DNA of 64,000 nucleotides from Aquimarina sp. TRL1. GTDB lineage: Bacteria > Bacteroidota > Bacteroidia > Flavobacteriales > Flavobacteriaceae. The notes beneath the pieces were generated by a model that was given only the letters and a program-made list of their open reading frames with translations, was not told the origin of the DNA and did no database searches. Every line of letters starts with the position of its first letter. Position 1 is the first letter of the stretch. Of the stretch, positions 19,696 through 29,043 are shown one piece after another. The translations under genes and the position numbers were made by a program. The stretch is taken from positions 3,090,501 through 3,154,500 of the forward strand of contig NZ_CP053590.1 of the NCBI RefSeq assembly GCF_013365535.1, read 5' to 3'.

Positions 19696-21307
19696 ATGCT
19701 CCTAGAATATAGTGGATGCTTACTGTGGCAATTTCTGAATCAGGAAATCTGTGGAAGTGTTTTTCGTCACTTCGTAGCCCTATTTCATTAATTACTTTTA
19801 GGAAAGAATCGATTTCCAGAATATATTGATCAGAAAATCCATGTGTTGCATCATAAGCAGTTGCAACTGTTTTTCCGATATTTTTTGAAGCTATCTCAGG
19901 AGGAATCGTGTGTAATTCGATAACAATTAAACCATATTGAGCAATGTAGGGGCGCCATTTATTAAAATGTTCCTTTAAGTTTTTTTCTACTTCGTTGTTA
20001 GGGAGTAAGGCTCCTCTATAAGCAAATGCGCCGGTAGAACTGCTAGGGGTGTTTAATTTAGTAGTGGGCATTGGAGGATTCCAGATTCTGTTGTGATCTA
20101 AAAAAGTTCTTACAGAAAGAAGGTCTTTTAAAGAAATGTTGTATTCTTCTTTCAGATCTTTTGCTAATGCTTTAGGATCACTAATATCTCCCCAGATGAC
20201 TTTGGTCCAAATATCTGCTTGTATAAGATTGGCTCTGGTCACTTTTAATGCAGTTTTGTTGTAGTCGGCACCGACCAAGAATAAAGGATAATCATCCAGC
20301 ATTTTTCCTCGTAGTGTTTTGGATTCGATAACTTCAAACAGATGAATTAAAAAGGCTCCGTTTCCGCATCCCATGTCCAGAATTCCTTTGGGTTGTTCTT
20401 CTATAGGTTTGTTAAATAAGCTGATGATGATTTCATCTATTTTTTTGAAATAAGCAGCATGCGCTCCTCCACTGCCCCAAACATTCATTTCTCTGTCTAC
20501 ATGAGACTCCTCTGTCTGCGAGGCAGTATTCCAGAGTATGGAAGGGTTACCAAATAGTAACTCTTCAGTTTGACGGAACATAGGAATGTAAGAAACGGTT
20601 ACTCCGTAGGCTGTAGCTCTTTTGGCAAAGAATAGACCTTTAGGGGTAAAGGTGTATTTTCTGTTTTGACGTTTGAACCATCCTAACTGGCTTAAAAAAG
20701 ATAATATAACATCAAAATGCTCAGGAGCACTGTGGTATTCATCTGCACTGAAAGATGCTTCCATAAAATATTTGTGAAACATACCTCCCATACCGAGATG
20801 AACAGTAGTAGGACCAATTAGAATCCCTTCTATGTGTTTTATAATTTGATGTTGTATACTGAGAGTTTGTTTATCGGTAGTGTCAGTAATGTCGAATTTT
20901 TGTTCATATTGCTCGAAAAGTGCTTTTAATTTTAAAAAAGGTTTTTCTTCGAATTTTCTTCGGTGAAACTTTCCGGAATATTCTAATAAGGAAACTACAT
21001 CTTTATATAGGTAGAAATGAGAAAAAGCAATCTCAGAATGCTCGTTTAGGGCAATGAAGATATCATTTTCCTTAATTGAATAAGTAAGCCACCCTTGGGA
21101 GCTAATCACACGAAGTGCTACATTGAGATAGCCTTTGTTGGCTTTGAAAGCGATAGAAAGATCGCTGATAGATGTTTTTTTGTATTGTAAGAGATGTGTG
21201 GTAATGCCGTTTTTAAAAAGTGCATAGGCAATAGGAGCAACAGCAATTCCATCTAAGTGCCGGAATAATTCTTCTCTGAATATTTCTTTTTCTTGTTTAG
21301 TAAGCAT
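19694..21307 (-). CDS. Class I SAM-dependent methyltransferase with duplicated N-terminal module (537 aa)
   Basis: The SAM-binding motif I is ILDMGCGNGAFLIHLFE at about residues 309-325, with LFLVGADYN as the acidic motif. The N-terminal 260 residues hold two similar modules. EELFRHLDGIAVAPIAYALF (about 12-31) matches HQIIKHIEGILIGPTTVHLG (about 153-172). NKGYLNVALRVISSQGWL matches APEHFDVILSFLSQLGWF. These look like winged-helix dimerisation modules of O-methyltransferases, duplicated in tandem. The later part is unusually long. The substrate is unknown; similar architectures occur in natural-product methyltransferases, but no biosynthetic cluster surrounds this gene. Confidence 0.85.
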   Translation of the reverse strand: MLTKQEKEIFREELFRHLDGIAVAPIAYALFKNGITTHLLQYKKTSISDLSIAFKANKGYLNVALRVISSQGWLTYSIKENDIFIALNEHSEIAFSHFYLYKDVVSLLEYSGKFHRRKFEEKPFLKLKALFEQYEQKFDITDTTDKQTLSIQHQIIKHIEGILIGPTTVHLGMGGMFHKYFMEASFSADEYHSAPEHFDVILSFLSQLGWFKRQNRKYTFTPKGLFFAKRATAYGVTVSYIPMFRQTEELLFGNPSILWNTASQTEESHVDREMNVWGSGGAHAAYFKKIDEIIISLFNKPIEEQPKGILDMGCGNGAFLIHLFEVIESKTLRGKMLDDYPLFLVGADYNKTALKVTRANLIQADIWTKVIWGDISDPKALAKDLKEEYNISLKDLLSVRTFLDHNRIWNPPMPTTKLNTPSSSTGAFAYRGALLPNNEVEKNLKEHFNKWRPYIAQYGLIVIELHTIPPEIASKNIGKTVATAYDATHGFSDQYILEIDSFLKVINEIGLRSDEKHFHRFPDSEIATVSIHYILGA

Positions 21308-21388
21308 GGGTACCTTAGTTGAGTGAGTGGGTTGTATACTAAAATGTCTTTCTCTTCTAAGGTAAGAATTATTTTGTTTTTTTAATGG

Positions 21389-21643
21389 CTATTTATGATC
21401 CTTTTTAGGAGGTTTTGGAGGCATAGGTCCTCTAAGGTGAATCACTAGTCCGTTTAGAAAATTACGAAGAATCTGATCCCCACATTCTTTGTATTTTGGG
21501 TGTTTCTCGTTTCTGAAAAAAGCCCCTAGTTCACTTTTGGTTACCTTGAAATCTACCAGTGCTAATATCTTTACAATATCATCATCTCTAAGTTTATGCG
21601 CTACTCGTAGTTTTTTGAATATGTCATTATTTGTTAATCCCAT
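21389..21643 (-). CDS. DUF1456 family protein (short form)
   Basis: MGLTNNDIFKKLRVAHKLRDDD and DFKVTKSELGAFFRNEKHP are the DUF1456 (YehS-like) signature. The E. coli relative has two copies of this helical unit. This 84-residue protein has one, followed by a proline-rich tail (PMPPKPPKKD). The function is unknown; the helix-turn-helix-like character suggests nucleic-acid or protein binding. It is 81 nt upstream of the methyltransferase start on the same strand. Confidence 0.85.
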   Translation of the reverse strand: MGLTNNDIFKKLRVAHKLRDDDIVKILALVDFKVTKSELGAFFRNEKHPKYKECGDQILRNFLNGLVIHLRGPMPPKPPKKDHK

Positions 21644-21807
21644 GTCGCAAAGGTACTTTTTTTAGCTTATAATTACAGAGAATATTTATAGCTTTTGAAC
21701 AGGTGAGTATAGAAGAAGTGTAAAAATGATGTTAATGCAAAAGTTGTATTTGGTAGGCATACTTGGTTTTTGTTATTTTCAGTCCGATTTTAATATAAGA
21801 AAGAAAT

Positions 21808-22209
21808 ATGTATACTAAAGGGGAAAAATTAAGTTTGCTTTCAGAAATGATTGCTTTGGCTAAATCTGATAAAGAGCTAAAAGAAAACGAATATGGGTTT
21901 ATTTTAGCTGTTGCTTCTCAATTGGGGGTGTCGGAGAATGAAGTAGCGGATTTGATGAAGAAAAAAGTAGAGAAAAAGATATTGCAGCCAGAGGCGCAGC
22001 GTATTTTGCAATTTCATAGATTGGTGTTACTAATGAATGTTGATCAGGAAAGTGCTCTGGTAGAGATAGAGAAAATTAGAGAAATCGGACTTTCAATGGG
22101 GTTGAGACGAGAGGCAATCGATACAGTATTAAAAGAAATGCATTCTTATAAGGATAAGGTAATTCCGCCTAATGAATTGATTGAGATATTTAAACGTTTT
22201 TATAATTGA
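21808..22209 (+). CDS. TerB-like small helical protein (133 aa)
   Basis: The start MYTKGEKLSLLSEMIALAKSDKELKENEYGF resembles TerB/DjlA-type helical bundles, which begin with an acidic helix pair. Similar flavobacterial proteins are often labelled as TerB family or, wrongly, excinuclease subunit B. It has no signal peptide and no catalytic motif. The role is unknown. Confidence 0.7.
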   Translation: MYTKGEKLSLLSEMIALAKSDKELKENEYGFILAVASQLGVSENEVADLMKKKVEKKILQPEAQRILQFHRLVLLMNVDQESALVEIEKIREIGLSMGLRREAIDTVLKEMHSYKDKVIPPNELIEIFKRFYN

Positions 22210-22374
22210 TTTTTATTAGAAGAAGTTGTTTTGTCGGGTGCTTTTTAATAAAAAAATGACTTTTTGGCATGTGTTCTTGATGTTTTTATGACATTTTGTC
22301 TTTGTTTTGATGATGGACTTATAGTTGCTATATAGTAATCGTAACAATGATTAATAACAATAAAAAATACTATA

Positions 22375-22818
22375 ATGAGATTCGTAAAAAACACAGAAAG
22401 ACTACCATTACAATTAGACGATTTTTTTAATACAGATTGGTTTGGAGGTGCTACTGCTACCAAGAGGGTTGGAGTAGATATTCCAGCTGTAAATATCAAA
22501 GAAACAGATGCTTCTTTTGATTTGGAACTGGCGATTCCGGGCTTTTCCAAGGAGAATTTTAACCTGGAATTAGATAAAGATGTATTGACTATTTCGGCAG
22601 CTGTATCGGATGAAGAAAACGTATCGGAAGCTACAGAAAAAGGAACTTATTCCCGAAGAGAGTTTAGGTATGGGGCTTTTAAGAGATCATTTACCTTGCC
22701 GGATAGTATAGACAGAGTAGCTATAGAAGCCTCTTATGAAAATGGAATTCTAGGGGTGAGCCTTCCTAAAAAGGAAGAAGCCAAAGAAGCACCAAAAAGA
22801 CTTATATCGATTTCATAA
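22375..22818 (+). CDS. Hsp20/alpha-crystallin small heat-shock protein
   Basis: The 147-residue protein has the alpha-crystallin domain at about residues 40-140: VDIPAVNIKETDASFDLEL, then GFSKENFNLELDKDVLTISA, then YSRREFRYGAFKRSFTLPD. The conserved GILGVSLPK closes the domain. Small Hsps hold unfolding proteins in a refoldable state in the cytoplasm. I see no CIRCE element upstream. A hairpin follows the stop. Confidence 0.93.
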   Translation: MRFVKNTERLPLQLDDFFNTDWFGGATATKRVGVDIPAVNIKETDASFDLELAIPGFSKENFNLELDKDVLTISAAVSDEENVSEATEKGTYSRREFRYGAFKRSFTLPDSIDRVAIEASYENGILGVSLPKKEEAKEAPKRLISIS

Positions 22819-22829
22819 GAAGAAATATA

Positions 22830-22878
22830 TGTATCTACTATATCTGTTGTAATTAAATAGATATAGTAGGTATCTTTT
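22830..22878 (+). terminator. Terminator after hsp20
   Basis: A stem of about 15 bp (22831-22845 with 22859-22873, one G-U-type mismatch) is followed by TTTT. It lies between converging hsp20 and response-regulator genes. Confidence 0.65.
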
Positions 22879-22895
22879 AGAACTGTAAGAAAGCT

Positions 22896-23300
22896 TCAGA
22901 ATTCTAGTAGTTCTTTTAAAATTGATTCATTGATAGGTTTGGTGAGATAGCCAGCAATATTTTTATATTTTTTAGCTTTCTCCAGATCATCCGGGTTTTG
23001 AGATGAAGATAAGATATAGATATTTATTTTTTTTTCAGGAGTAGGAGTCAATTTGATATATGCATTCAGAAAATCCCATCCATCCATAATGGGCATATTA
23101 ATATCCAGTAAAATAACATCAGGAAGTTGTTCTTTTTGATTCCATATGGATTCAATAAAGAGAATAGCTTCTTCTCCATTAGAAAAGGTAAGCAATTTAT
23201 TTTGTTGAGATGAGATTTTACTAATCAGTTTTTTTACAATAAACTGATGAATCGTATCATCATCTATCAGATACAATGTCGTATTATTTTCAGTAATCAT
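22896..23300 (-). CDS. Single-domain response regulator
   Basis: The 134-residue receiver domain stands alone. The acidic pair is Asp13/Asp14 (YLIDDDT), the phosphoacceptor is Asp66 in ILLDINMPIMDGW, and the conserved lysine is Lys121 in LTKPI. There is no output domain. Its ATG overlaps the stop of the upstream histidine kinase by 4 nt (ATGA), a sign of translational coupling, so the kinase is very likely its partner. It probably acts as a phosphorelay carrier or by protein contact. Confidence 0.93.
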   Translation of the reverse strand: MITENNTTLYLIDDDTIHQFIVKKLISKISSQQNKLLTFSNGEEAILFIESIWNQKEQLPDVILLDINMPIMDGWDFLNAYIKLTPTPEKKINIYILSSSQNPDDLEKAKKYKNIAGYLTKPINESILKELLEF

Positions 23301-24358
23301 GCTAGGTTTATGATAAACGTAGTTCCTTTATTAACTTCACTGGCGATGGAGATATTTCCATTGAGTGCTTCTATTTGAGATTTAATTAAGAAAAGCCCAA
23401 ATCCTTTTGCTTCAGGATTGTTGTGGAAGGTTTTACCGAACCCAAAAATATTGTTCCGATGTTTTTTTAAGTCGATTCCAATTCCATTGTCGCTGAATAA
23501 CAATTGAATGGTGTTGTTAACTTTTCTGGATTCGATATGAATGGTAGCAGGGCGTTCAGAAGACCTGTAGGTGATTGAATTAGAGATAAGATTAAAAAAG
23601 ATATTGTGGAGATATGCTTTGGAGTATTGGATGTAGTTACCTTGTTCAAAATCATAGGTAAGATTAATATGATATTTAGTTAATTTGTCATGAAGTAATT
23701 CAGATACTTCTTTACAAGTTTTTTTTAGTGAAATAGAACGTATTTTTAATTCAGGGAAAGAATTAATTTGTATTACTCGTACCAGGTCATCAATGGTTTT
23801 GTTTAATATTTCTGTAGAAATCTTAATACGGGAGATATATTCATCCTGTTCCTGATTGGTAGTTGTTTCTTCCAGAAAATTTGTAAGAGTAAAAATATTA
23901 GCAACAGGAGATTTTAAATTGTGTGAAGTGATATAGGCATAACTTTCGAGCTGCTTTGTTTTTACACGTAGTTGTTTGAGCATTTTTCTCAATTTTAATT
24001 TTTGTTTTTTGTCAATTGTTTTATCTCGAACAATGGCAAAAAACTCATGCGTATCATCTTCAACGTCAGTTGTATTCCATTCTAACCATATCGTTTGACC
24101 ATCTTTGGTAATAAACCGATTTTCAAAACGGGAAATTACATTTCCTTGTGCTTTCTTTTTGGTGATTAGTGCTGTTTTTCTTTGATCTTCAGGGTGAATA
24201 AGAGAAATAAAAGGATGGTTTAGTAATTCCTCCCTGCTGTAGCCTAAAAGCTCTGTCCATCGATTATTAATTTGCTTGAAATACCCATCGATACCTGCAA
24301 TAGCAATTAAATCCTGACTTAGACTGAAAAGATTTCTATATTGTAAATCAAGTTCCAT
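23297..24358 (-). CDS. PAS-domain sensor histidine kinase (soluble)
   Basis: The protein of about 353 residues has an N-terminal PAS domain (RNLFSLSQDLIAIAGIDGYF, then YSREELLNHPFISLIHPED). A short coiled coil follows, then the phosphoacceptor His at about residue 146 (YITSHNLKSPVAN) and an HATPase_c domain (NLISNSITYRS, DNGIGIDLKK, GFGLFLIKSQIEALNG). No transmembrane segment is seen, so it senses a cytoplasmic signal. An in-frame upstream start at 24421 exists, but MELDLQYRNLF at 24358 is the natural PAS beginning. It overlaps the response-regulator start by 4 nt. Confidence 0.92.
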   Translation of the reverse strand: MELDLQYRNLFSLSQDLIAIAGIDGYFKQINNRWTELLGYSREELLNHPFISLIHPEDQRKTALITKKKAQGNVISRFENRFITKDGQTIWLEWNTTDVEDDTHEFFAIVRDKTIDKKQKLKLRKMLKQLRVKTKQLESYAYITSHNLKSPVANIFTLTNFLEETTTNQEQDEYISRIKISTEILNKTIDDLVRVIQINSFPELKIRSISLKKTCKEVSELLHDKLTKYHINLTYDFEQGNYIQYSKAYLHNIFFNLISNSITYRSSERPATIHIESRKVNNTIQLLFSDNGIGIDLKKHRNNIFGFGKTFHNNPEAKGFGLFLIKSQIEALNGNISIASEVNKGTTFIINLA

Positions 24359-24878
24359 AGAAAACGGTTTACCTTTCTTTAATATAAATAATGCCTTGTA
24401 TGCGAAAAGACATATAGACAATACTTTGTCCTGTCGTTACTGATATTGATATAGAGGGAGGGGGTAAGTCGTTAGGTGTTGGTAAATATTTGTTATTCAG
24501 GTTTTTTGGTTTTAGAGTTATACTTTAAATTTAGCTATTTTTTTGAGAACAGTAAAAAAAATGACCATATAATTTTTATGGTTTTTGCATTGATATTTTT
24601 AGTTCACAAGCTTTTTTTAAAAGAATAAAAGAGCCGTGAAATCTCTTATAACTCCTGCCTTTAAAGGGAAAAACATATGCCGATTTTAGATATGTTATCA
24701 ACTAATTTATAGTGTGTATAAATTGTAGGAAAACAACGACAGTAAACTCTTCCTTTTCTTAAATAAGAGATTTAAAGAAAGATAAATGTTTTTTTGCCGT
24801 ATATATTTTGCGGTGGTTAAGATGTTGGTTATTAGGTGTTTTTTGTAAGTTTAATTCAATAACCAATTGAATAAATAT
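24359..24878. other. Intergenic region between divergent kinase and flavoenzyme genes
   Basis: About 520 nt, A+T-rich and without a convincing gene. TATATTTTG at about 24799-24807 resembles a -7 element for the rightward flavoenzyme, but no good -33 partner is obvious. No repeat or RNA family is recognised. Confidence 0.5.
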
Positions 24879-27800
24879 ATGAGGCACACACAAAAAAATG
24901 ATCACTTTGATGTTATTGTAATCGGAGGAGGACCAATAGGATTGTCAGCAGCGTATCATATTAATAAGGAAGATAATACTAAAACAGTAGCGGTGTTAGA
25001 GCAGTTTTCTTTTATTAATGATGAAGTAAGCTCTTCAGGGAAATCTCGGCAATTCAGGGTTCAATACGATACGGTACCTATGGCACAATTAGCACTTCGG
25101 GCAGAAAAACAATGGAAAGCATTGAATGCCGTATCAGGTACAAAATTATTAGATCAGGTAGGAGCATTGTGGTTTGGTGACCCAGAGGCAACATCATCAG
25201 AAGGAGGGATAGAAAAAGCAATAGAAGTAATGGATGAATTAGGAATCCCTTATGAGGTATTAGAAGATGGAACAGCTATTATGGAGCGGTTTAATTTTTC
25301 GAACATACAAGATGATTATTCAGGTTTTTTTCAAAAAGATGGAGGGGTTCTCAATATAGAGGCTACCCAGCAGTTTTTATTAGATCAATTGTCAGTACAG
25401 GATCAGGTGCAATTATATGATTTTGTAGAAGTATACGATATCGTTTCTCTGGAGGGAGGGGAAATACAAGTGTATATTCAGAACAGTAAAACAAAGGAAG
25501 CATTAGGGTATTACACCACCGAAAAACTAGCTATTATTCCAGGACCGTATGTCAATGATTTAGTTGCTAATTTCGGGATAAAGGTAGGGATTGATATTTG
25601 GGAGATGTCTTCTGCCTATTATAAAATAACAGATCCCGAATTAGCGGAGAAATCAACTACCTGGTATGTCTTTCAGGAAGATGCTAATACCAGTGTTTTT
25701 TATGGGTTTAATGAAGTAGACTGGTCACATCCGGGCTATGTGCGTGTGGCTCCTGCAATTCCAGATCGTATTATTGACCACCCTTCTGAACGAACTGGTA
25801 TTCCCAGTGATATTAGTTTAGGGTATAATACGGACTGGGTAAAAGCACATATGCCAGGCTTGGAACAGAAGGTCTCATATCCTTCGACCTGTCTGGTAGC
25901 GTTGTCAAAGACATCACAGGAACTATTGTTGGATTACCTGCCAGCTACGGTACCAAATCATAAAAATATTGTAGTGTATACTGCAGGATGGGCAGGGAAA
26001 TTTATTCCTACCATAGGGGACTTGGTGGCTAAAATGGTTACAGAAAGACTTACAGAAGAAGATCAGTATTTTTTAGATCAGTTAACGATTGATTGGATAT
26101 ATGATTTTGATAAATATGCATTGCGCCTTCATACGCCTAAGCATCTGTTAACAAAAAGTAGAGAGAAGAGCGAAAAACCTGTAATGTTACCCAAAGGGCA
26201 TAAGGGGTTTATTAGTAAACCCGAAGATGGTTTGGAAATTGATGTTGCAATTATAGGAGCAGGAGCCTCTGGTTTGTATTCTGGTTACCGGTTAAAGACA
26301 GGGGTAGATACCGAAGGGCGATCATTACACAAAAATGTGCAAATTTTTGAAGCTAGTGATCGTATCTGTGGACGTCTGGATTCTATACAGCTGCCGGGAA
26401 TGAATGTAACAGGAGAATTAGGAGGAATGCGTTATATGGAGCATCAAGAGATTATTAATGGATTGATTAATCAATATGAAAGTCAAGGGTTGCTGACTTC
26501 GATAGATTTTAACCCCTCTAAAGAGGAAGAGCAATTGTATTATTTGAGGAAACAGCGATTTCAGGCAAAAGATATCACTTCAGATTTTAGAACTCGTTAC
26601 TATGTAGATGCACAATTTGAAGGAAAAAGTGCAAATACAATTTTTAATCAAGTTATAGATGAAGTGCTACAAGCAGATGGAACCAGTATTGAGGAAATTC
26701 AGAATAGTCCAGACCCACAGGAAACCTGGAGAACAGTAAAACGCACATTGAGATATAATTTTCCGGGACCTTACGAAGGAAAGTATGTTTACGAAATAGG
26801 GTTTTGGAACCTACTTAAAGATAGGAGTTCTCAGGAGTGTTATGAGTTTTTAGCAAATGGAGGAGGATACTATTCCAATACTATTAATTGGAATGCGGCA
26901 GAAGCTTTTCCGTATATGGTAGGGGATTTTGCAGATGATGATGTTAGTTATAAAACGATTGAAGGAGGATTTGATAAAGTACTAAAAGTGACAGCTCATA
27001 AATTTATATCTTCCGGAGGAACTATTCGCCCTAATAATGCCTTGGTAAGCTTTGAAAAGGTGACAGATGGAGCTTCTACGAAAAAGTATAAATTAATTTT
27101 TCAACATATTGAAACCGGAGTACGACATAATTTTCAGGTAAAAGACACAAGCAAGCAGTGGGTAGTGTATGCAGATGAAATTATTTTGGGAATGCCCAGA
27201 AGGTCTTTAGAATTATTAGATCAAAGTAACTTTTTATTCAACCCTTTTAATGAAGTTAGTAAGCCTTTGTATGATAACATAAAAACTGTGATGGGAGAAC
27301 CCTCCTTAAAAATTTTGTTAGGGTTTACATATCCTTGGTGGCCAGATCAGTCTCCTCATTCAATAACTGATCTGCCGATGCGTCAATGTTATTATTTTGG
27401 AACAGACCCGGAGAATCACCATTCATTGTTTTTGGCAAGTTATAATGATATGCGTACAGTCTCGTTTTGGAAATCAATGGAGAATGATGCTCTTTTTGAG
27501 ACTGTTCCCACTCCATTGTTACAATCCAAGCCGTGGTTTAGAAAACAACTAAAGGATTTCTTAAACAAAGATATTCCACCGGCAACAAAGTCGATGGTAG
27601 CAGAAGTGATGAAACAAGCTAGAGAAATGCATGGGGATAATATAGATATTCCCGAACCATATACATCTGCATATAAAGATTGGAGCGAAGATCCGTATGG
27701 AGGAGGGTATCACGCATGGAAAGCAGGGTTTGTTGTAGCTGATAAAATGCCGGAAATCAGGCAGCCACAAGCAAATGAAGCAGTTTATATTGTTGGAGAA

Positions 27801-27962
27801 GCATACTCTGATCAGCAGGGGTGGGTAGAAGGTGCTTTCTGTGAAGCAGAAAAAGTAATGCTTCATCGATATAATTTACAGCGATTACCCTGGGTGCAAA
27901 GTAACTATTACCTGGAATGGGGCGGGCAATATGAAAAACACTTAGAAGATGTTGTGATTTAA
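24879..27962 (+). CDS. Fused double flavin oxidase: SoxA/MTOX-like plus monoamine/L-amino-acid oxidase-like
   Basis: The protein of 1027 residues holds two complete flavoenzyme halves. Half 1 (about 8-430) has the FAD fold VIVIGGGPIGLSAAYH, then SSSGKSRQFRVQY as in sarcosine and N-methyltryptophan oxidases. Cys338 (YPSTCLVALSKTS) sits where these enzymes bind FAD covalently. Half 2 (about 450-1027) starts a second FAD fold, VAIIGAGASGLYSGYRL. It continues with EASDRICGRLDS, ELGGMRYM and C-terminal VGEAYSDQQGWVEGAF, as in flavin amine oxidases and L-amino-acid oxidases. Both halves should oxidise an amine or amino acid and make H2O2. The true start is the ATG at 24879; a TTG 12 nt upstream is in frame. 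No signal peptide. It stands alone and ends at a strong terminator. Confidence 0.93.
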   Translation: MRHTQKNDHFDVIVIGGGPIGLSAAYHINKEDNTKTVAVLEQFSFINDEVSSSGKSRQFRVQYDTVPMAQLALRAEKQWKALNAVSGTKLLDQVGALWFGDPEATSSEGGIEKAIEVMDELGIPYEVLEDGTAIMERFNFSNIQDDYSGFFQKDGGVLNIEATQQFLLDQLSVQDQVQLYDFVEVYDIVSLEGGEIQVYIQNSKTKEALGYYTTEKLAIIPGPYVNDLVANFGIKVGIDIWEMSSAYYKITDPELAEKSTTWYVFQEDANTSVFYGFNEVDWSHPGYVRVAPAIPDRIIDHPSERTGIPSDISLGYNTDWVKAHMPGLEQKVSYPSTCLVALSKTSQELLLDYLPATVPNHKNIVVYTAGWAGKFIPTIGDLVAKMVTERLTEEDQYFLDQLTIDWIYDFDKYALRLHTPKHLLTKSREKSEKPVMLPKGHKGFISKPEDGLEIDVAIIGAGASGLYSGYRLKTGVDTEGRSLHKNVQIFEASDRICGRLDSIQLPGMNVTGELGGMRYMEHQEIINGLINQYESQGLLTSIDFNPSKEEEQLYYLRKQRFQAKDITSDFRTRYYVDAQFEGKSANTIFNQVIDEVLQADGTSIEEIQNSPDPQETWRTVKRTLRYNFPGPYEGKYVYEIGFWNLLKDRSSQECYEFLANGGGYYSNTINWNAAEAFPYMVGDFADDDVSYKTIEGGFDKVLKVTAHKFISSGGTIRPNNALVSFEKVTDGASTKKYKLIFQHIETGVRHNFQVKDTSKQWVVYADEIILGMPRRSLELLDQSNFLFNPFNEVSKPLYDNIKTVMGEPSLKILLGFTYPWWPDQSPHSITDLPMRQCYYFGTDPENHHSLFLASYNDMRTVSFWKSMENDALFETVPTPLLQSKPWFRKQLKDFLNKDIPPATKSMVAEVMKQAREMHGDNIDIPEPYTSAYKDWSEDPYGGGYHAWKAGFVVADKMPEIRQPQANEAVYIVGEAYSDQQGWVEGAFCEAEKVMLHRYNLQRLPWVQSNYYLEWGGQYEKHLEDVVI

Positions 27963-27984
27963 GGTGTTCTTAGCAAGAGTCAGT

Positions 27985-28018
27985 AAAGAGCTGTATGAAA
28001 TTTTCATACAGCTCTTTT
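27985..28018 (+). terminator. Strong terminator after the double oxidase
   Basis: AAAGAGCTGTATGAAA (27985-28000) pairs perfectly with TTTCATACAGCTCTTT (28002-28017), and the arm ends supply the A-run and T-run. It can work on both strands. Confidence 0.85.
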
Positions 28019-28078
28019 CATTAGCACCCGGATATTGTGTCGCCAGGGTGTTATGTTTTGAGTAGATCTCTCTTATGG

Positions 28079-28474
28079 TTAGTAAGTACCCCAATAAATA
28101 CACCCACTTATGAGAGCTAGTAGTATCCATTGTCCTAGGCGGAGATAGTTTTTGGGAAAAGATGCCGAGATGGAAATGATAAGAAACCATACGAAAGCAT
28201 ACCCCATAAAATAGATACACCCTAATTGAAGAAGGATGTCTTCTGCAGGAAGTATTTCAGAGAAATTGATTAATGCCAAGCCAATAGTAGCAAATAGTAA
28301 ATCAAAAGAAATCCAATGCCATCCGCAGCGGCTCATAGTCCAACGTTCTGTTGGGGTGTTGTCATCATCTTGGTATGCCGGAGCGATACTACGTATTTCT
28401 TTATCTCCGATAAAAGTGTGTAGAATAAAAGCAATTAGTGTGAGTACATTTGCTGCAATAAGAGGGATATTCAT
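28079..28474 (-). CDS. Four-helix membrane protein of unknown function (131 aa)
   Basis: Four hydrophobic segments lie at about residues 4-22, 52-70, 80-100 and 110-130. A conserved-looking polar stretch TERWTMSRCGWHWIS sits between helices 1 and 2. Similar small flavobacterial integral membrane proteins exist without a known role. The PNPOx-like gene ends 11 nt upstream on the same strand, so the two are likely co-transcribed. Confidence 0.75.
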   Translation of the reverse strand: MNIPLIAANVLTLIAFILHTFIGDKEIRSIAPAYQDDDNTPTERWTMSRCGWHWISFDLLFATIGLALINFSEILPAEDILLQLGCIYFMGYAFVWFLIISISASFPKNYLRLGQWILLALISGCIYWGTY

Positions 28475-28485
28475 TATAAAAAAGG

Positions 28486-28974
28486 TTATAGTAATTGTGT
28501 CATTTTGCCTAGTTTCATTTTAGAAGCATGAGTGAAGCTAATAGGGCGAACATAAGTCATAGTGCTCCATAGGTACTGATGCCCTTTAAGCATTCTTGTT
28601 CTTTTCATCCTTCTTCTCAGTCGTTTTAATTCTTCTTCAGTCGCAAGACGTCGTTCCCCTAATTGACCATATAATTTTATAGCAGGGTGTTTTTTAAAAC
28701 GATTAGAGAATAAAGAATAGATCCAGAACCAGCGGTTGCTATTGACAGCTAATACACATACATTGGTAGTGTTTTCAAAATGCGAAGCAATAGTCGTTGC
28801 ATATTTTTCAAAATAAAAACCAGTAGCTTGTTCTCTGTTTAGAAAAAAAGTACCAATCGGAGTGACGTCAGGAGATTGAAGTGCTCCAACCGTAGCAATA
28901 GATACGTGGAGGTTTGTGGTAAAGCTTTCCCGGAAATGTTTTCGGATTTGAGACCAGTTTTTTAATAACTCCAT
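28486..28974 (-). CDS. Pyridoxamine-5'-phosphate-oxidase-like (FMN split-barrel) protein
   Basis: The protein of about 162 residues begins MELLKNWSQIRKHFRES, then VSIATVGALQSPDVTPIGTFF and CVLAVNSNRWFWIYSLF, typical of the PNPOx-like flavin-binding split barrel. The C-terminal basic region (LKRLRRRMKRTRML) is unusual. I choose the ATG at 28974; one at 28989 is also in frame. It lies 66 nt after the Crp/Fnr gene, with an exact FNR-type box between, and 11 nt before the membrane-protein gene. Likely an FMN- or heme-binding redox protein under Crp/Fnr control. Confidence 0.75.
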   Translation of the reverse strand: MELLKNWSQIRKHFRESFTTNLHVSIATVGALQSPDVTPIGTFFLNREQATGFYFEKYATTIASHFENTTNVCVLAVNSNRWFWIYSLFSNRFKKHPAIKLYGQLGERRLATEEELKRLRRRMKRTRMLKGHQYLWSTMTYVRPISFTHASKMKLGKMTQLL

Positions 28975-29029
28975 AATAATCGGTATCATTGGTTGTAGAC
29001 AAAGTTCGTGATCCGACCTTAGAATTCAT

Positions 29030-29043
29030 TTGATATAAATCAA
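29030..29043. promoter_or_regulatory. FNR/CRP-type operator TTGAT-ATAA-ATCAA
   Basis: This exactly matches the FNR consensus TTGAT-N4-ATCAA and is extended by one more pairing base on each side (ATTTGAT...ATCAAAT). It overlaps the stop of the Crp/Fnr gene and is centred about 62 nt upstream of the PNPOx-like start. The regulator next to it carries ETLSR in its recognition helix, as FNR does. Confidence 0.7.
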
